Below the pieces are notes generated by a model that did not search any database, was not told the DNA's origin, and saw only the letters and a program-made list of their open reading frames with translations. The position numbers were made by a program, and so were the translations under genes. From Stakelama flava (lineage in GTDB: Bacteria > Pseudomonadota > Alphaproteobacteria > Sphingomonadales > Sphingomonadaceae): DNA of 64,000 bases. Positions within the stretch are counted from its first letter, which is position 1; each line of letters starts with the position of its first letter. Of the stretch, positions 27,337-35,793 are shown one piece after another. The DNA is taken from NCBI RefSeq assembly GCF_019351405.1, contig NZ_JAHWZX010000004.1, forward strand, positions 186,001 to 250,000. Direction: 5' to 3'.

Positions 27337-27969
27337 ATGAAACTATATGATGCCGAATGGGCGCCCAGTCCGCGCCGGGTGCGGATATTCCTCGCTGAAA
27401 AGGGAGTGGACGTCCCGCGGGAGACGATCGATCTGCGCAAGGGCGAACAGTCCGCGGATCCCTATCTGAAGATCAATCCGCGCGGCGCGGTGCCTGCGCT
27501 CGAACTCGATTCGGGCGAAGTGCTCACCGAATCCGCCGCGATATGCCGCTATATCGAAGCGTTGCATCCCGAACCCTGCATGTTCGGCGCCACTCCCCTG
27601 GATATCGGCAGGATCGAAAGCTGGACCCGCCGGGTCGAATCGGACGGCTATGCCGCGGCAGTTTATGTTTTCCGCAACTGCCAGCCGCGCCTTGCCGGGC
27701 GGGGCGAGCCGGGGCATTGGCCCACGATTCCGCAAATTCCCGAACTCGCCACGCGCGGCGGGATCATGTGGCGTGCCTTTACCGAAGCGCTCGACAACCG
27801 GTTGACGCAAAGCGAATGGCTGGCGGGAGATTCGTACAGTTTTGCCGATATCACTGCGCTGATCACAATTGACTTCGCGCGTGCGGCGCGGCTGGAGGTG
27901 GGCGATGGGCAGGCGGGAATCCAGCGCTGGTACACGGCTGCTTCGGCTCGCCCCAGCGCGTCGGCATGA
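27337..27969 (+). CDS. glutathione S-transferase family protein
   Basis: The 210-residue protein has an N-terminal thioredoxin fold (1-78) with the cis-Pro motif GAVPALELDSG and the glutathione gamma-glutamyl contact LTESAAICRYIEAL, and a helical C-domain (85-200) with SFADITALITIDFA. The residue after the first strand is Ser12 (APSPRRVRI), a usual catalytic position. AAGGAAG at 27323-27329 precedes the ATG. It stands alone, convergent with the TetR-type gene. Confidence 0.88.
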   Translation: MKLYDAEWAPSPRRVRIFLAEKGVDVPRETIDLRKGEQSADPYLKINPRGAVPALELDSGEVLTESAAICRYIEALHPEPCMFGATPLDIGRIESWTRRVESDGYAAAVYVFRNCQPRLAGRGEPGHWPTIPQIPELATRGGIMWRAFTEALDNRLTQSEWLAGDSYSFADITALITIDFARAARLEVGDGQAGIQRWYTAASARPSASA

Positions 27970-28038
27970 CGCTTATACCGCCAGGACAGCACACCTTTAA
28001 CATATCCAGCAGGGCAATGTTCACCTGAAGCCTCAGGT

Positions 28039-28644
28039 TCATGCTTTCAGCGCATGCCGGGTCGCTCGCACGGCCTCATCGATAATCGCGCCTGCCGGCG
28101 ATGGGGGGGGCGTTGAGATAAGCTGCAGCGCGATCCCGCGCAGAAGTCCAAGCAGGTACACGGCCATCGCCTCGGCGTCTGCGTCTGCCCGAACCGAGCC
28201 ATCGCGAACCCCTTCGTTGATTTTGTCGGCTAACAAGCGCCGGAATCGAGCGTCCTGTCGTGCGTAAAGCGGCATCAGGACGGGGTCGGCTGCAATCGCT
28301 TCGCCCCACATCTGCAAAAATGCGCGGGCAGCGGGGCGTTGATTATTGATATTCTTTAGATAGGCACGAACCGTATCTGCCAGCCACGAGCCAGCGCTGC
28401 CCCCCGGTATGGGAAGATCGAAAGTCTGGGCGTCGCGCATCACTGCGCGGAGCAAATTTTCGCGGTTGCCGAAGTGATGAGAGACGATCCCTCTGCTGTA
28501 TCCGGCGGCCTCGCCGACCTTCGCCAGAGTGAGTGAGCGCGAACCTTGCTCGGCGATAAGGGCCGTCGCGGCAGCCAATACCTTTCGTTCGGTTTGCGCG
28601 CGCCGCTCTTGCTGCGTCCGGCGAGCGGGAGTCTGATCGGGCAT
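28039..28644 (-). CDS. TetR-family transcriptional regulator
   Basis: The 201-residue protein has an N-terminal TetR helix-turn-helix (about 20-65: LTLAKVGEAAGYSRGIVSHHFGNRENLL) and a C-terminal ligand and dimer domain. It is divergent from an alpha/beta-hydrolase gene, and a near-perfect palindrome lies between the two starts, so it probably represses that gene and itself. A run of eight G at 28103-28110 lies within the coding sequence near the C-terminus. Confidence 0.88.
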   Translation of the reverse strand: MPDQTPARRTQQERRAQTERKVLAAATALIAEQGSRSLTLAKVGEAAGYSRGIVSHHFGNRENLLRAVMRDAQTFDLPIPGGSAGSWLADTVRAYLKNINNQRPAARAFLQMWGEAIAADPVLMPLYARQDARFRRLLADKINEGVRDGSVRADADAEAMAVYLLGLLRGIALQLISTPPPSPAGAIIDEAVRATRHALKA

Positions 28645-28696
28645 CAGGACTATCCAGAATTCGGTTCAGCGAAGCATGTTTTCGCCAGCGTGGTTG

Positions 28697-28726
28697 CTTA
28701 CCACGCCGATAGCAAGCGTGTGTAAG
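28697..28726. promoter_or_regulatory. imperfect inverted repeat upstream of the TetR gene
   Basis: CTTACCACGC (28697-28706) and GCGTGTGTAAG (28716-28726) are nearly complementary, with one extra base in the right arm. It lies 53 nt before the TetR start codon and could be a second operator. Confidence 0.35.
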
Positions 28727-28770
28727 GAGACGCAAGCTGCGCAAAAGAAACAAACGAGCAATGGTATTGC

Positions 28771-28789
28771 ATCTTAACGCCGTTATGAT
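28771..28789. promoter_or_regulatory. candidate TetR-family operator
   Basis: The 19-bp ATCtTAACG-c-CGTTAtGAT is a palindrome with only one mismatched pair outside the centre. It lies between the TetR and hydrolase genes, just before the hydrolase start, where a bound repressor would block transcription. Confidence 0.55.
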
Positions 28790-28813
28790 ACTTGCGTGTC
28801 GGATAACAACTAT

Positions 28814-29599
28814 ATGCGAGATGTAGACATGGCGCACGCAGCACTCGTTCTGATTCACGGAAACCCCGAGTCTGCAATCGTTTGGGGACCACTCATCGGA
28901 GCCCTTGATCGGGCGGACGCGATTGCACTGTCCCCACCAGGGTTTGGTTCACCCGCGCCAAGCCGGTTCGAACCGTCGCTGTTGGCGTATCGCGACTGGC
29001 TTGCATCCCAGCTGGAATTGTTCCGTGCTCCGGTGGATCTGGTGGGACATGACTGGGGCGGTATCATCGTTGCGGCGCTGGCCATGGTGCGGCCGGATCT
29101 GGTTCGCAGCTGGGCCTCGGACGCGCTCGGCGTATTTGCGCCGGATTATGTCTGGCATGCGCGTGCGCAGGCATGGCAACAGGAAGGTGTGGGCGAAGCC
29201 TCGGTCGAGGAAATATGGGGAGGCGACATGGCGCAGCGTCTCTCGGTAACCTTGTCCCTTGGCATGACCGGACGCATGGCGGAGCGGGTTGCGGCAGGCA
29301 TGGACCTGGAGATGGGTAGCACCGTGCTCAAATTGCTGCGGTCAGCACGACAACCGGCGATGGCTGAGGCTGGGCGGCTTTTGACTGGCGCTGCCAAACG
29401 GCCGGGCCTTGCTCTCATCGCGGTAGACGATTTTGGGCGTGCGAGCGGCACAGTGGCGCAGCATGAGTGGGCCGCGCAGCATGCGGGTGCGAAAATGGCG
29501 TATTTGGAGGGGGTCGGCCATTGGTGGCCGGAAGAGACGCCCGCGCCAGTTGCCGAAGCTCTGACGACGTTTTGGGGCAATTTGCAAGATTCTGCTTAG
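28814..29599 (+). CDS. alpha/beta-hydrolase with Asp nucleophile (epoxide hydrolase/dehalogenase-like)
   Basis: The protein of about 261 residues has the oxyanion motif HGNPES and the nucleophile elbow GHDWGG with Asp (about residue 80) in place of Ser. That is the signature of epoxide hydrolases and haloalkane/haloacetate dehalogenases. The catalytic His lies in VGHWWPEE. The start is uncertain: GTG at 28796 abuts the palindromic operator, ATG at 28814 has GGA 11-13 nt before it, and ATG at 28829 is also possible. The gene is probably controlled by the divergent TetR-type regulator. Confidence 0.8.
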   Translation: MRDVDMAHAALVLIHGNPESAIVWGPLIGALDRADAIALSPPGFGSPAPSRFEPSLLAYRDWLASQLELFRAPVDLVGHDWGGIIVAALAMVRPDLVRSWASDALGVFAPDYVWHARAQAWQQEGVGEASVEEIWGGDMAQRLSVTLSLGMTGRMAERVAAGMDLEMGSTVLKLLRSARQPAMAEAGRLLTGAAKRPGLALIAVDDFGRASGTVAQHEWAAQHAGAKMAYLEGVGHWWPEETPAPVAEALTTFWGNLQDSA

Positions 29600-29748
29600 G
29601 CTCCCGACAACGGGTTTCGGGGTGCTGTGAGACGTCATATTTTGGCTCACATACCCCATTTCCTGTTCGGCATATTCTGCTTGTCGATCCGCTGCGCCTC
29701 CATGTGCTACAGCGCGCGCTCGTTCATCCATTGCCAAGGCGTAATCCA

Positions 29749-30129
29749 TTGCCCGACAGCCTTCAGCTTCAGGTTCACGATCTCGAAGTTCAGGTCCTGA
29801 CCGGCGTCTATTCCGAAGAGACGCATCTTCCCCAGCCGCTGCGTATTTCGATCACTGCGGATTTCGAATGTCCGGAACATTTCGAACCCGATACGCCGCT
29901 ATCGGCGTCGAAAAGCTATCTCGACCTGAAGCATGCCGCGACCGGTGCGCTGCCGCAGGGCGTGCATTTTACGCTGATCGAGGGGGTTGCCGATCATATC
30001 TGCGACACGGTGTTCATAAGCGACAGGCGAGTGCGCCGGGTAGAGGTGAAGATCGTCAAGCTGGCGATCGCGGAAGCCGGTGAATCGATCGGCATCACGT
30101 TGGTGCGCGAGCGCAAGCAGCCGTCATGA
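29749..30129 (+). CDS. dihydroneopterin aldolase-family protein (FolB/FolX-like)
   Basis: The 126-residue reading fits the FolB/FolX fold, with the pattern LEVQVLTGVYSEE, SYLDLKHAATGALPQG and VHFTLIEGVADHICD holding the substrate Glu. These enzymes cleave or epimerise dihydroneopterin or its triphosphate. No ATG is available. A TTG at 29749 gives the expected N-terminus; GTG at 29704 or TTG at 29731 are alternatives. The stop overlaps the next gene's ATG (ATGA), which encodes a pteridine-reductase-like SDR, so the pair probably acts in pterin metabolism. The 149 nt upstream show no other gene. Confidence 0.75.
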   Translation: MPDSLQLQVHDLEVQVLTGVYSEETHLPQPLRISITADFECPEHFEPDTPLSASKSYLDLKHAATGALPQGVHFTLIEGVADHICDTVFISDRRVRRVEVKIVKLAIAEAGESIGITLVRERKQPS

Positions 30130-30875
30130 CGCTGGCGCTGGTCACCGGCAGCACGCGGCGACTGGGTGGGCACATTGCCGCGCGACTGGCCGATGCGGGG
30201 TATGATGTGGCGCTGCACGCTAGCAGCGATCCGCTGGCTGAAGACTGGCTGGCGCGTCGGCTGGACGCCAGCGGGTGTCGCTGGTCCTGTTTCGACGCGG
30301 ACCTGTCCCGCGACGATGTGGCGATGCACTTGGTTGCGCGCGCGGCGGAGCATTTCGGTGCGCCGCCGACGCTGCTCGTTAACAACGCCTCGCTTTTCGA
30401 TCCTGACGAGGCCAGCGTTCCCGACATGGCCGCGCTCGACCGTCATTTTCGCGTGAATACCGGCGCGCCGCTGCTCCTCGCCCAAGCGGTGGCCGAAGCG
30501 GGTGGGGAGGATAGGGCGGTCGTCAACATCGTCGATCAGCGCATCCGCAATCCGCACCGTGATCAGCCCGCTTACACCTTATCCAAACAGGCGCTGGCGG
30601 AAGCGACCCGGCTGTTGGCGCGAACGCTTGCCCCCGATGTCCGGGTGAACGCGGTGGCGCCAGGACTGACCATGGCGACGGAGGATTATTCTAAGCCGCA
30701 ACTGGAGCGGCTATGCGCGATGATGCCGCTGCGCCGATTGCCGTCTGCCGAAGATATCGCCGATGCAGTGCTGTATCTTGCGTCCGCCCGATCGGTGACC
30801 GGGCAGACGCTGTTCGTCGATGCGGGCGCTTCGATGGTCAGCTTCGACCGCGATTTTATCCACTTGGCGCGGTGA
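30126..30875 (+). CDS. SDR of pteridine-reductase (FolM-like) type
   Basis: The 249-residue SDR carries TGSTRRLG at 7-14, the TGxxxRxG form that marks pteridine reductases and FolM rather than the usual TGxxxGxG. It also has NNAS, catalytic Tyr-x-x-x-Lys in YTLSK, and TGQTLFVDAGAS. It likely uses NADPH to reduce a dihydropterin. Coupling by ATGA overlap to a FolB/FolX-like gene supports this. The last 20 nt overlap a convergent gene. Confidence 0.82.
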   Translation: MTLALVTGSTRRLGGHIAARLADAGYDVALHASSDPLAEDWLARRLDASGCRWSCFDADLSRDDVAMHLVARAAEHFGAPPTLLVNNASLFDPDEASVPDMAALDRHFRVNTGAPLLLAQAVAEAGGEDRAVVNIVDQRIRNPHRDQPAYTLSKQALAEATRLLARTLAPDVRVNAVAPGLTMATEDYSKPQLERLCAMMPLRRLPSAEDIADAVLYLASARSVTGQTLFVDAGASMVSFDRDFIHLAR

Positions 30876-31719
30876 CCGCCGGCTGTTCGCCGCATGGCCC
30901 CAGCTGGTTGCGAACGAACTGATAATCATCACGCGCCGCTGCGGCGTTTGACGGTTCCTGCCCAGCGAGCGCCGCATCGGGCAACTTCTGCGGCAGGCCG
31001 CAGGCGAGGCGATACCATAGCAGCGTGTCGGGCCGCGGCGGACCGGCCGAATTATCGACGATATCGCCGGTGGATACCGACCATTGCCGCTGCTGGTTCG
31101 GGCGGCTGAGAATCGAGATCGAAATCGGCGCGTCGCTGGTAGTGAGAAAGATTTGCGTTTCGCCTTCGCCGGGAATGGTGCCGGGGACGTGAAACGCGTT
31201 TCCGATTCCGGTGAGGGCGGGCGGCGCGTCCTGACTGACCGATTCGGTTATGATCGATCGCACCATTCTATCGAGTTCGGGCGACCATGGCTTCTGCGCA
31301 TCGCGCGCGACAAGCTGTAACTGGGCGGGGCGGCCGGGCACGGGCCGGGCAAAGGCGATCACCCGCATGTCGCGCAGGCGCGGCGGCCGTCCGTCCGGGC
31401 TGAACGGAACATCGACCACATATCCGACGCGCGCAGGCAAGGCGCCGCTGCCGCCGATCAGCGCGTTGACGTTAATCTGTTCGTAAAAACGCGCATATCC
31501 GGGGGGTGCGTCGGCCGCTTCCTGCCCCTTGATTCGGACTGCGCTGTTAACCACGCCGTCGATCACCAGCGGGGATTGCAACGCTAAGTCTGCGATCGCG
31601 GTATAGGACGGAGCATCAGACGCTATAGGGCGTTGTATTTGCTGAGACTGCGCGGGCGCGACGAAAAAAATGGTCGTCGCAAGCGCAACGGTGCGAATAA
31701 TTGTTGGGAAACCAGTCAT
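30856..31719 (-). CDS. secreted protein of unknown function
   Basis: The 287-residue protein starts with a Sec signal peptide (hydrophobic residues 8-24, cleavage near AQS-QQ). The remainder has no family I recognise; it has VGYVVDVPFSPDGRPPRLRDMRV and FHVPGTIPGEGETQIFLTT. It is probably periplasmic. Two Cys residues near the C-terminus (in LACGLPQ and LGPCGEQ) could form a disulfide. It is divergent from tonB with 227 nt between, a region with no gene. The start at 31719 is chosen for the signal peptide. Confidence 0.65.
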   Translation of the reverse strand: MTGFPTIIRTVALATTIFFVAPAQSQQIQRPIASDAPSYTAIADLALQSPLVIDGVVNSAVRIKGQEAADAPPGYARFYEQINVNALIGGSGALPARVGYVVDVPFSPDGRPPRLRDMRVIAFARPVPGRPAQLQLVARDAQKPWSPELDRMVRSIITESVSQDAPPALTGIGNAFHVPGTIPGEGETQIFLTTSDAPISISILSRPNQQRQWSVSTGDIVDNSAGPPRPDTLLWYRLACGLPQKLPDAALAGQEPSNAAAARDDYQFVRNQLGPCGEQPAVTAPSG

Positions 31720-31946
31720 GGCGTGCGACGTTAAGCGATAGAGCGATTCCGATACAGCAATAAATCTGCCATTGGCCGATTGCAGGACGGAATTGTTCGA
31801 CAAAAGCGTTTGCGTCCATCCGGGCGTCACGATAGAGACTCGGCCTCCGGGCGGCACGAACCGGGATGGGTGGATACTGGCTATCCTACGTCCGTCCGGG
31901 ATTCTATCCGCCAAGGCGTTAAGTAATTGAGGAGTGACTTCGCTGA

Positions 31947-32627
31947 ATGGCTTATGCTGACCGGGATGTTGCTGGTAGCCGCGTCATCGCGATCGTTATG
32001 GTCGCGGTCATTCTCGCCGCTGTCGGTTATGCTTTCGTCACGGGTCTCGCATATCAGTACGTCAAAAAGGTTCAGGATAACCTAGAGACGTTCGATATCG
32101 ACGAGCCGCCGCCCCCGCCGCCGGATGAGCCGCCGCCGCCGCCGCCGCCGGACACACCCGTTCCGCCGCCGCCGCCGACCACCGTGGTCGCGCAGCCGCC
32201 GGTGGTTAAGGTTCCTGCTCCCGCGCCGATGATCCGTACGTCGGACATCATCCCGCCGAGCCAGCCTCCTGCACCGCCCGCGCCGCCGGCTCCGCCTGCG
32301 CCGCCTGCGCCCCCGCCCGCGCCGCCGGCTCCGCCGCGCGTCGCTTCGAAGGCGGAACTGCGCAGTGGTTCGATCAGCAATGCCGACTATCCGCCGGCAG
32401 CGCGGCGTGCCGGGGACGAAGGTCGCACGGTGGTTCGCTTCACCGTGGGCACCAATGGTCGGGTCGATACCTGTTCGACGGTGACGTCGAGTGGTTCGAG
32501 CGAGCTGGATGCTGAAACATGTCGCCTGATTGAGCGTCGTTTCCGTTACAAGCCCGCCGAAGATCCGAACGGGAACAAGATTCCCGAAACCAAGGTGCAG
32601 GGCGTTACCTGGAAGCTGGATCGCTGA
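31947..32627 (+). CDS. tonB: energy transducer TonB
   Basis: TonB couples the inner-membrane proton motive force to outer-membrane receptors. The 226-residue protein has one N-terminal membrane helix (about 13-35), a periplasmic proline-rich segment (about 52-135, with Pro and Ala-Pro repeats), and the TonB C-terminal domain (about 143-226, YPPAARRAGDEGRTVVRF). GAGGAG at 31928-31933 is a weakly spaced ribosome site. It heads an operon tonB-exbB-exbD-exbD and would energise receptors such as the one at 11764-13890. Confidence 0.95.
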   Translation: MAYADRDVAGSRVIAIVMVAVILAAVGYAFVTGLAYQYVKKVQDNLETFDIDEPPPPPPDEPPPPPPPDTPVPPPPPTTVVAQPPVVKVPAPAPMIRTSDIIPPSQPPAPPAPPAPPAPPAPPPAPPAPPRVASKAELRSGSISNADYPPAARRAGDEGRTVVRFTVGTNGRVDTCSTVTSSGSSELDAETCRLIERRFRYKPAEDPNGNKIPETKVQGVTWKLDR

Positions 32628-32683
32628 GCCACCGGAAGCGAATCTTTATTTGAACGAATTCTTGCTAGAGGAAGATACCTGAT

Positions 32684-33469
32684 ATGTTCACCACTCTTCT
32701 TGCCGAAGGCGGCACGGCGGCAGCCGGGTCCAACCCGTACGGCTTGATCCCCGCGCTTCGCGAGGGCGGGCTGATTTCCCAGACAGTGTTCGGCATTCTG
32801 GTGCTGTTCCTGTTCGTCTCGCTCTACATCTTCTTCACGAAGCTGTTCGAGCAGCAGAAGATCATCAATCAGGGCAAGCGGGTGCGCGGCGCGTTCTGGC
32901 ACTCCAACAGCCTTCGTGAAGGGGCGGCCAAGCTCGACAAGAACTCGGCCTATCGTCAGATCGTCGATGACGGCCTGGCCGCGCAGGAACAGCATGCCAA
33001 GCTGACCGATCCGGTCGAAGCGCATGACTGGTTGCACGGTTCGCTGGCGCGTTCGGAAGCGGAAATCAATTCTCAGCTGGGTGGCGGTCTGGCGTTCCTC
33101 GCGACCGTCGGTGCGACCGCGCCCTTCATCGGTCTGTTTGGTACGGTGGTCGGCATCTACCGCGCACTTATCAAGATCGGTGCATCGGGTTCGGCATCGA
33201 TCGACCAGGTTGCCGGTCCGGTTGGTGAGGCGCTGATCATGACCGCGCTCGGTCTGATCGTGGCGGTTCCGGCCGTGCTTGCCTACAACTTCCTGCAGCG
33301 TCGCAACAAGTCGATCGCCGAAAACCTGAATGCGTTCTCGAACGACGTTCTGGGTTATCTGGCATCGAACGGCGCGGTCCGTCCGGACGTGAAGGCTGCC
33401 GGCACCAAGCCTGCCGCCAAAACCACGACCAGCGGGCAGACCGGCGGCGTGCCGAAAAAGCCTGCCTGA
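32684..33469 (+). CDS. exbB: ExbB/MotA/TolQ proton channel protein
   Basis: ExbB forms the pentameric proton channel of the TonB complex. The 261-residue protein has three membrane helices (about 33-57, 140-165, 185-210). It has the conserved GLFGTVVGIYRAL and EALIMTALGLIVAVPAVLAYN segments that line the channel. It lies 56 nt after tonB and 90 nt before the first exbD. The C-terminal tail after residue 235 is Lys/Thr-rich and specific to this lineage. Confidence 0.95.
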   Translation: MFTTLLAEGGTAAAGSNPYGLIPALREGGLISQTVFGILVLFLFVSLYIFFTKLFEQQKIINQGKRVRGAFWHSNSLREGAAKLDKNSAYRQIVDDGLAAQEQHAKLTDPVEAHDWLHGSLARSEAEINSQLGGGLAFLATVGATAPFIGLFGTVVGIYRALIKIGASGSASIDQVAGPVGEALIMTALGLIVAVPAVLAYNFLQRRNKSIAENLNAFSNDVLGYLASNGAVRPDVKAAGTKPAAKTTTSGQTGGVPKKPA

Positions 33470-33559
33470 TCGGCGGTTAATATGGATCGGCGGGCATCGT
33501 AACGCCCGCCGATCCAGCCGCCCGGAATGCTTAAGAGTAGACGATAGGATAACGCGCAC

Positions 33560-34036
33560 ATGGCGATGAGCGTAGGCGGAGATACCGCTGAAAAACCGAT
33601 GTCGGACATCAACACGACGCCGCTCGTGGACGTGATGCTCGTGCTGCTGATCATCTTCCTGATCGCGGTTCCCGTCGTGGTCCAGACGGTCAACCTCACG
33701 CTTCCCGAGGTTGCGTTTGAACCGACCACGACAAAGCCTGAAAATGTTTCCTTGTCGGTGAAAAACGGCGCTGACGGGTGCGAGGTGTACTGGAACCTTA
33801 CCCGCGTCGACAGCAAGGAACTGCTTCAGCGTGCGGCGGACAAGCTGGAAGCGGAACTCGACCGGCTGGGTTCGAACATCACGCCCGACGATCTGCCCGA
33901 AGTGCACATTCGCGGTGACGTGAACACGCCGTATAAGTGCATCGGCGGTACGATTTATACCATGCAGTCGGCGGGCTTTGCGAAGGTGGGCTTCATTTCC
34001 GAACCCCCTCCCGGTTCGATCCAGGTCAATCGCTGA
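33560..34036 (+). CDS. exbD: ExbD/TolR family protein (first copy)
   Basis: The 158-residue protein has one membrane helix (about 25-47). The channel Asp sits in the motif NTTPLVDVMLVLLIIFLIAV, and a periplasmic TolR-like domain follows. It is longer than the second copy and has an insertion with two Cys residues (in DGCEVYWN and YKCIGGT). It works with ExbB and TonB to convert proton flux into force. The second exbD starts 27 nt downstream. Confidence 0.95.
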   Translation: MAMSVGGDTAEKPMSDINTTPLVDVMLVLLIIFLIAVPVVVQTVNLTLPEVAFEPTTTKPENVSLSVKNGADGCEVYWNLTRVDSKELLQRAADKLEAELDRLGSNITPDDLPEVHIRGDVNTPYKCIGGTIYTMQSAGFAKVGFISEPPPGSIQVNR

Positions 34037-34063
34037 ACATCGCGGCTTTAGGAGTAGTTTGAC

Positions 34064-34489
34064 ATGGCAATGAGTGGCGGCAGCGATGATGGCGAGCCGA
34101 TGATGGAAATGAACACGACGCCGTTGATCGACGTCATGCTCGTTCTCCTCATCATGTTCATCATCACGATCCCGATCCAGACCCATGCGGTGAAGGTCGA
34201 TCTTCCTCAGCCGAGCGATCAGCCGCAGAACACGGTCGAACCTGACAAGAACAAGGTGATCATTTCACCGGAAGGTGCGATCACCTGGAACGGCCAACCC
34301 ATTAACGAGGTTCAGCTTCGCCAGTATCTGGATCAAACGGTACGGATGAACCCGCAACCCGAACTGCATTTCCAGCCGGATCCGCAGGCTCGTTACAATC
34401 GCGTTGACGAAGTATTGGCGATCATCAAGCGCGCTAATGTTACGAAAATGGGATTTGTCGGCAACGAACAGTATCGCAACGATTTCTGA
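34064..34489 (+). CDS. exbD: ExbD/TolR family protein (second copy)
   Basis: The 141-residue protein repeats the ExbD layout: MNTTPLIDVMLVLLIMFIIT with the channel Asp, then a periplasmic domain ending in AIIKRANVTKMGFVGNEQY. It is clearly paralogous to the preceding gene but lacks its Cys-containing insertion. Two ExbD proteins in one operon are known from Xanthomonas and sphingomonads and may give functional heteromers. A terminator follows 25 nt later. Confidence 0.95.
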   Translation: MAMSGGSDDGEPMMEMNTTPLIDVMLVLLIMFIITIPIQTHAVKVDLPQPSDQPQNTVEPDKNKVIISPEGAITWNGQPINEVQLRQYLDQTVRMNPQPELHFQPDPQARYNRVDEVLAIIKRANVTKMGFVGNEQYRNDF

Positions 34490-34513
34490 CCGATCTCGAT
34501 GGGATCAATATCG

Positions 34514-34540
34514 AAAGGGCGGCTTCGGCCGCCCTTTTTT
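34514..34540 (+). terminator. Rho-independent terminator of the tonB-exb operon
   Basis: A perfect GGGCGGC-TTCG-GCCGCCC hairpin (34517-34534) flanked by AAA and six T residues ends the operon. Confidence 0.95.
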
Positions 34541-34612
34541 GTTCATAGTGGTAATCGGGTAGAAACAGGCCTGACGGTTATTTCAAGATACATTCATGCA
34601 CCGAAGGCGGTC

Positions 34613-34684
34613 ATAAGCGAGCCGGCGGGTTGCGCCGAGATACGCGACAGCCTCGGAGATCACAGTAACCTCGATCCCGCTTAT
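34613..34684. other. structured intergenic segment
   Basis: In the 207-nt gap between the exb terminator and the dcd end, ATAAGCG (34613-34619) is complementary to CGCTTAT (34678-34684). CCGAG (34635-34639) pairs with CTCGG (34652-34656) inside. This could be a folded small RNA or chance; no known RNA family is recognised and no open frame is convincing. Confidence 0.25.
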
Positions 34685-34747
34685 CGCTCGCATAGGGTCG
34701 GACGCTTTTGCGCGCCACCGTGACCGAATGCAGCGAATCTTCAGCAG

Positions 34748-35302
34748 CTATAAGCGGGGCAGGGTCACGCCGCGCTGCCCCATATATTTGCCCGCGCGAT
34801 CGGCGTAGCTGGTTTCACACGGCTCATTGCCCTTCAGAAACAGGAACTGGCATGCCCCCTCATTGGCGTAAATTCTGGCGGGCAAGGGGGTGGTGTTCGA
34901 AAATTCGAGCGTCACATGTCCTTCCCATTCGGGTTCGAGCGGAGTGACGTTCACGATAATCCCGCATCGGGCATAGGTCGATTTGCCGAGGCAGATTACC
35001 AGTACGTCGCGCGGAACGCGAAAATATTCCACCGTGCGGGCCAGTGCGAAGCTGTTCGGCGGGATGATGCAGCAATCGGTCTTGCGATCGACAAACCCGC
35101 TTTCCGAAAAATCCTTCGGATCGACCACGGCGCTGTCGATATTCGTGAAAATCTTGAATTCATCGGCAACACGCGCGTCATAGCCATAGGAACTCAGGCC
35201 GTAACTGATGCAGCCTTCGCGCCGTTGACCCTCAGTAAACGGCTCTATCATGCCATTTTTTTGCGCCTGTTCGCGAATCCAGCGGTCCGAAAGAATGCTC
35301 AT
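34748..35302 (-). CDS. dcd: dCTP deaminase
   Basis: Dcd converts dCTP to dUTP, the source of dUMP for thymidylate. The 184-residue length is standard. The sequence has MSILSDRWI at the start, the catalytic region [27 protein letters not shown], and CGKSTYAR-like [11 protein letters not shown] with [15 protein letters not shown]. The ATG at 35302 matches the family N-terminus; longer readings enter cdd. It lies 47 nt after cdd on the same strand. Confidence 0.96.
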   Translation of the reverse strand: MSILSDRWIREQAQKNGMIEPFTEGQRREGCISYGLSSYGYDARVADEFKIFTNIDSAVVDPKDFSESGFVDRKTDCCIIPPNSFALARTVEYFRVPRDVLVICLGKSTYARCGIIVNVTPLEPEWEGHVTLEFSNTTPLPARIYANEGACQFLFLKGNEPCETSYADRAGKYMGQRGVTLPRL

Positions 35303-35349
35303 GCATTCGGGCTTAGGCGAAGCGGTGTCCGGCGGGCAAGCATGCGCGG

Positions 35350-35793
35350 CTATCCCTTTTGCGGCGGCAGGTCGGCGGGGCCGAACGCATGCGGCAACAG
35401 CGTACTGAGGTGATGCGTCTGATACACGTCGCCGCTTGATCCGGCGCAGTGAACCGCCAGGTCGCGGCCGCCCAACTGCGCGGCCTCGTTCAAAATCTGC
35501 CGACATCGCCCGCATGGGTGCACTGCCGCTTCGCTGTCGACGCCGATCGGCGATCCGCTGATCCCCACGGCCACCACATCGCCCAGCCTGCCCAGGTTGC
35601 CGACCTTAGCCATTGCCACCGTTTCAGCGCAGAGCGACAGGCCGTAGCTCGCATTTTCGAAATTCGCGCCGGTAACTATCTCACCATCGGACAGCAGGAT
35701 GGCCGCACCGACCGCGAAGCCGGAATAGGGCGCATAGGCATTTTGCGCTGCATCGCGCGCTGCGTCGATCAATCGTTTCGCATCATCGGTCAT
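35350..35793 (-). CDS. cdd: cytidine deaminase
   Basis: Cdd deaminates cytidine and deoxycytidine for salvage. The 147-residue protein has the Zn-binding motif Cys55-Ala-Glu57, with Glu57 the proton shuttle, and PCGRC with Cys94 and Cys97 as further ligands. The [13 protein letters not shown] core is typical of the homotetrameric class. It overlaps the end of the GH25 gene by 11 nt and precedes dcd. Confidence 0.95.
   Translation of the reverse strand: MTDDAKRLIDAARDAAQNAYAPYSGFAVGAAILLSDGEIVTGANFENASYGLSLCAETVAMAKVGNLGRLGDVVAVGISGSPIGVDSEAAVHPCGRCRQILNEAAQLGGRDLAVHCAGSSGDVYQTHHLSTLLPHAFGPADLPPQKG

Noticed and set aside
27337..27969. The GST as maleylacetoacetate isomerase
   Set aside because: It lacks the zeta-class SSCSxRVRIAL motif and is 30 kb from hmgA.
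28022..28037. ACCTGA/TCAGGT hairpin after the GST gene
   Set aside because: Only six paired bases and no T tract.
28103..28110. G8 tract in the TetR gene as a phase switch
   Set aside because: It encodes Pro codons in an intact frame near the C-terminus, and eight bases is not unusual in this GC range.
32072..32380. Gly-rich open frame antisense to the Pro-rich part of tonB
   Set aside because: It is the mirror of CCG/GCC proline codons, with no ribosome site or family match.
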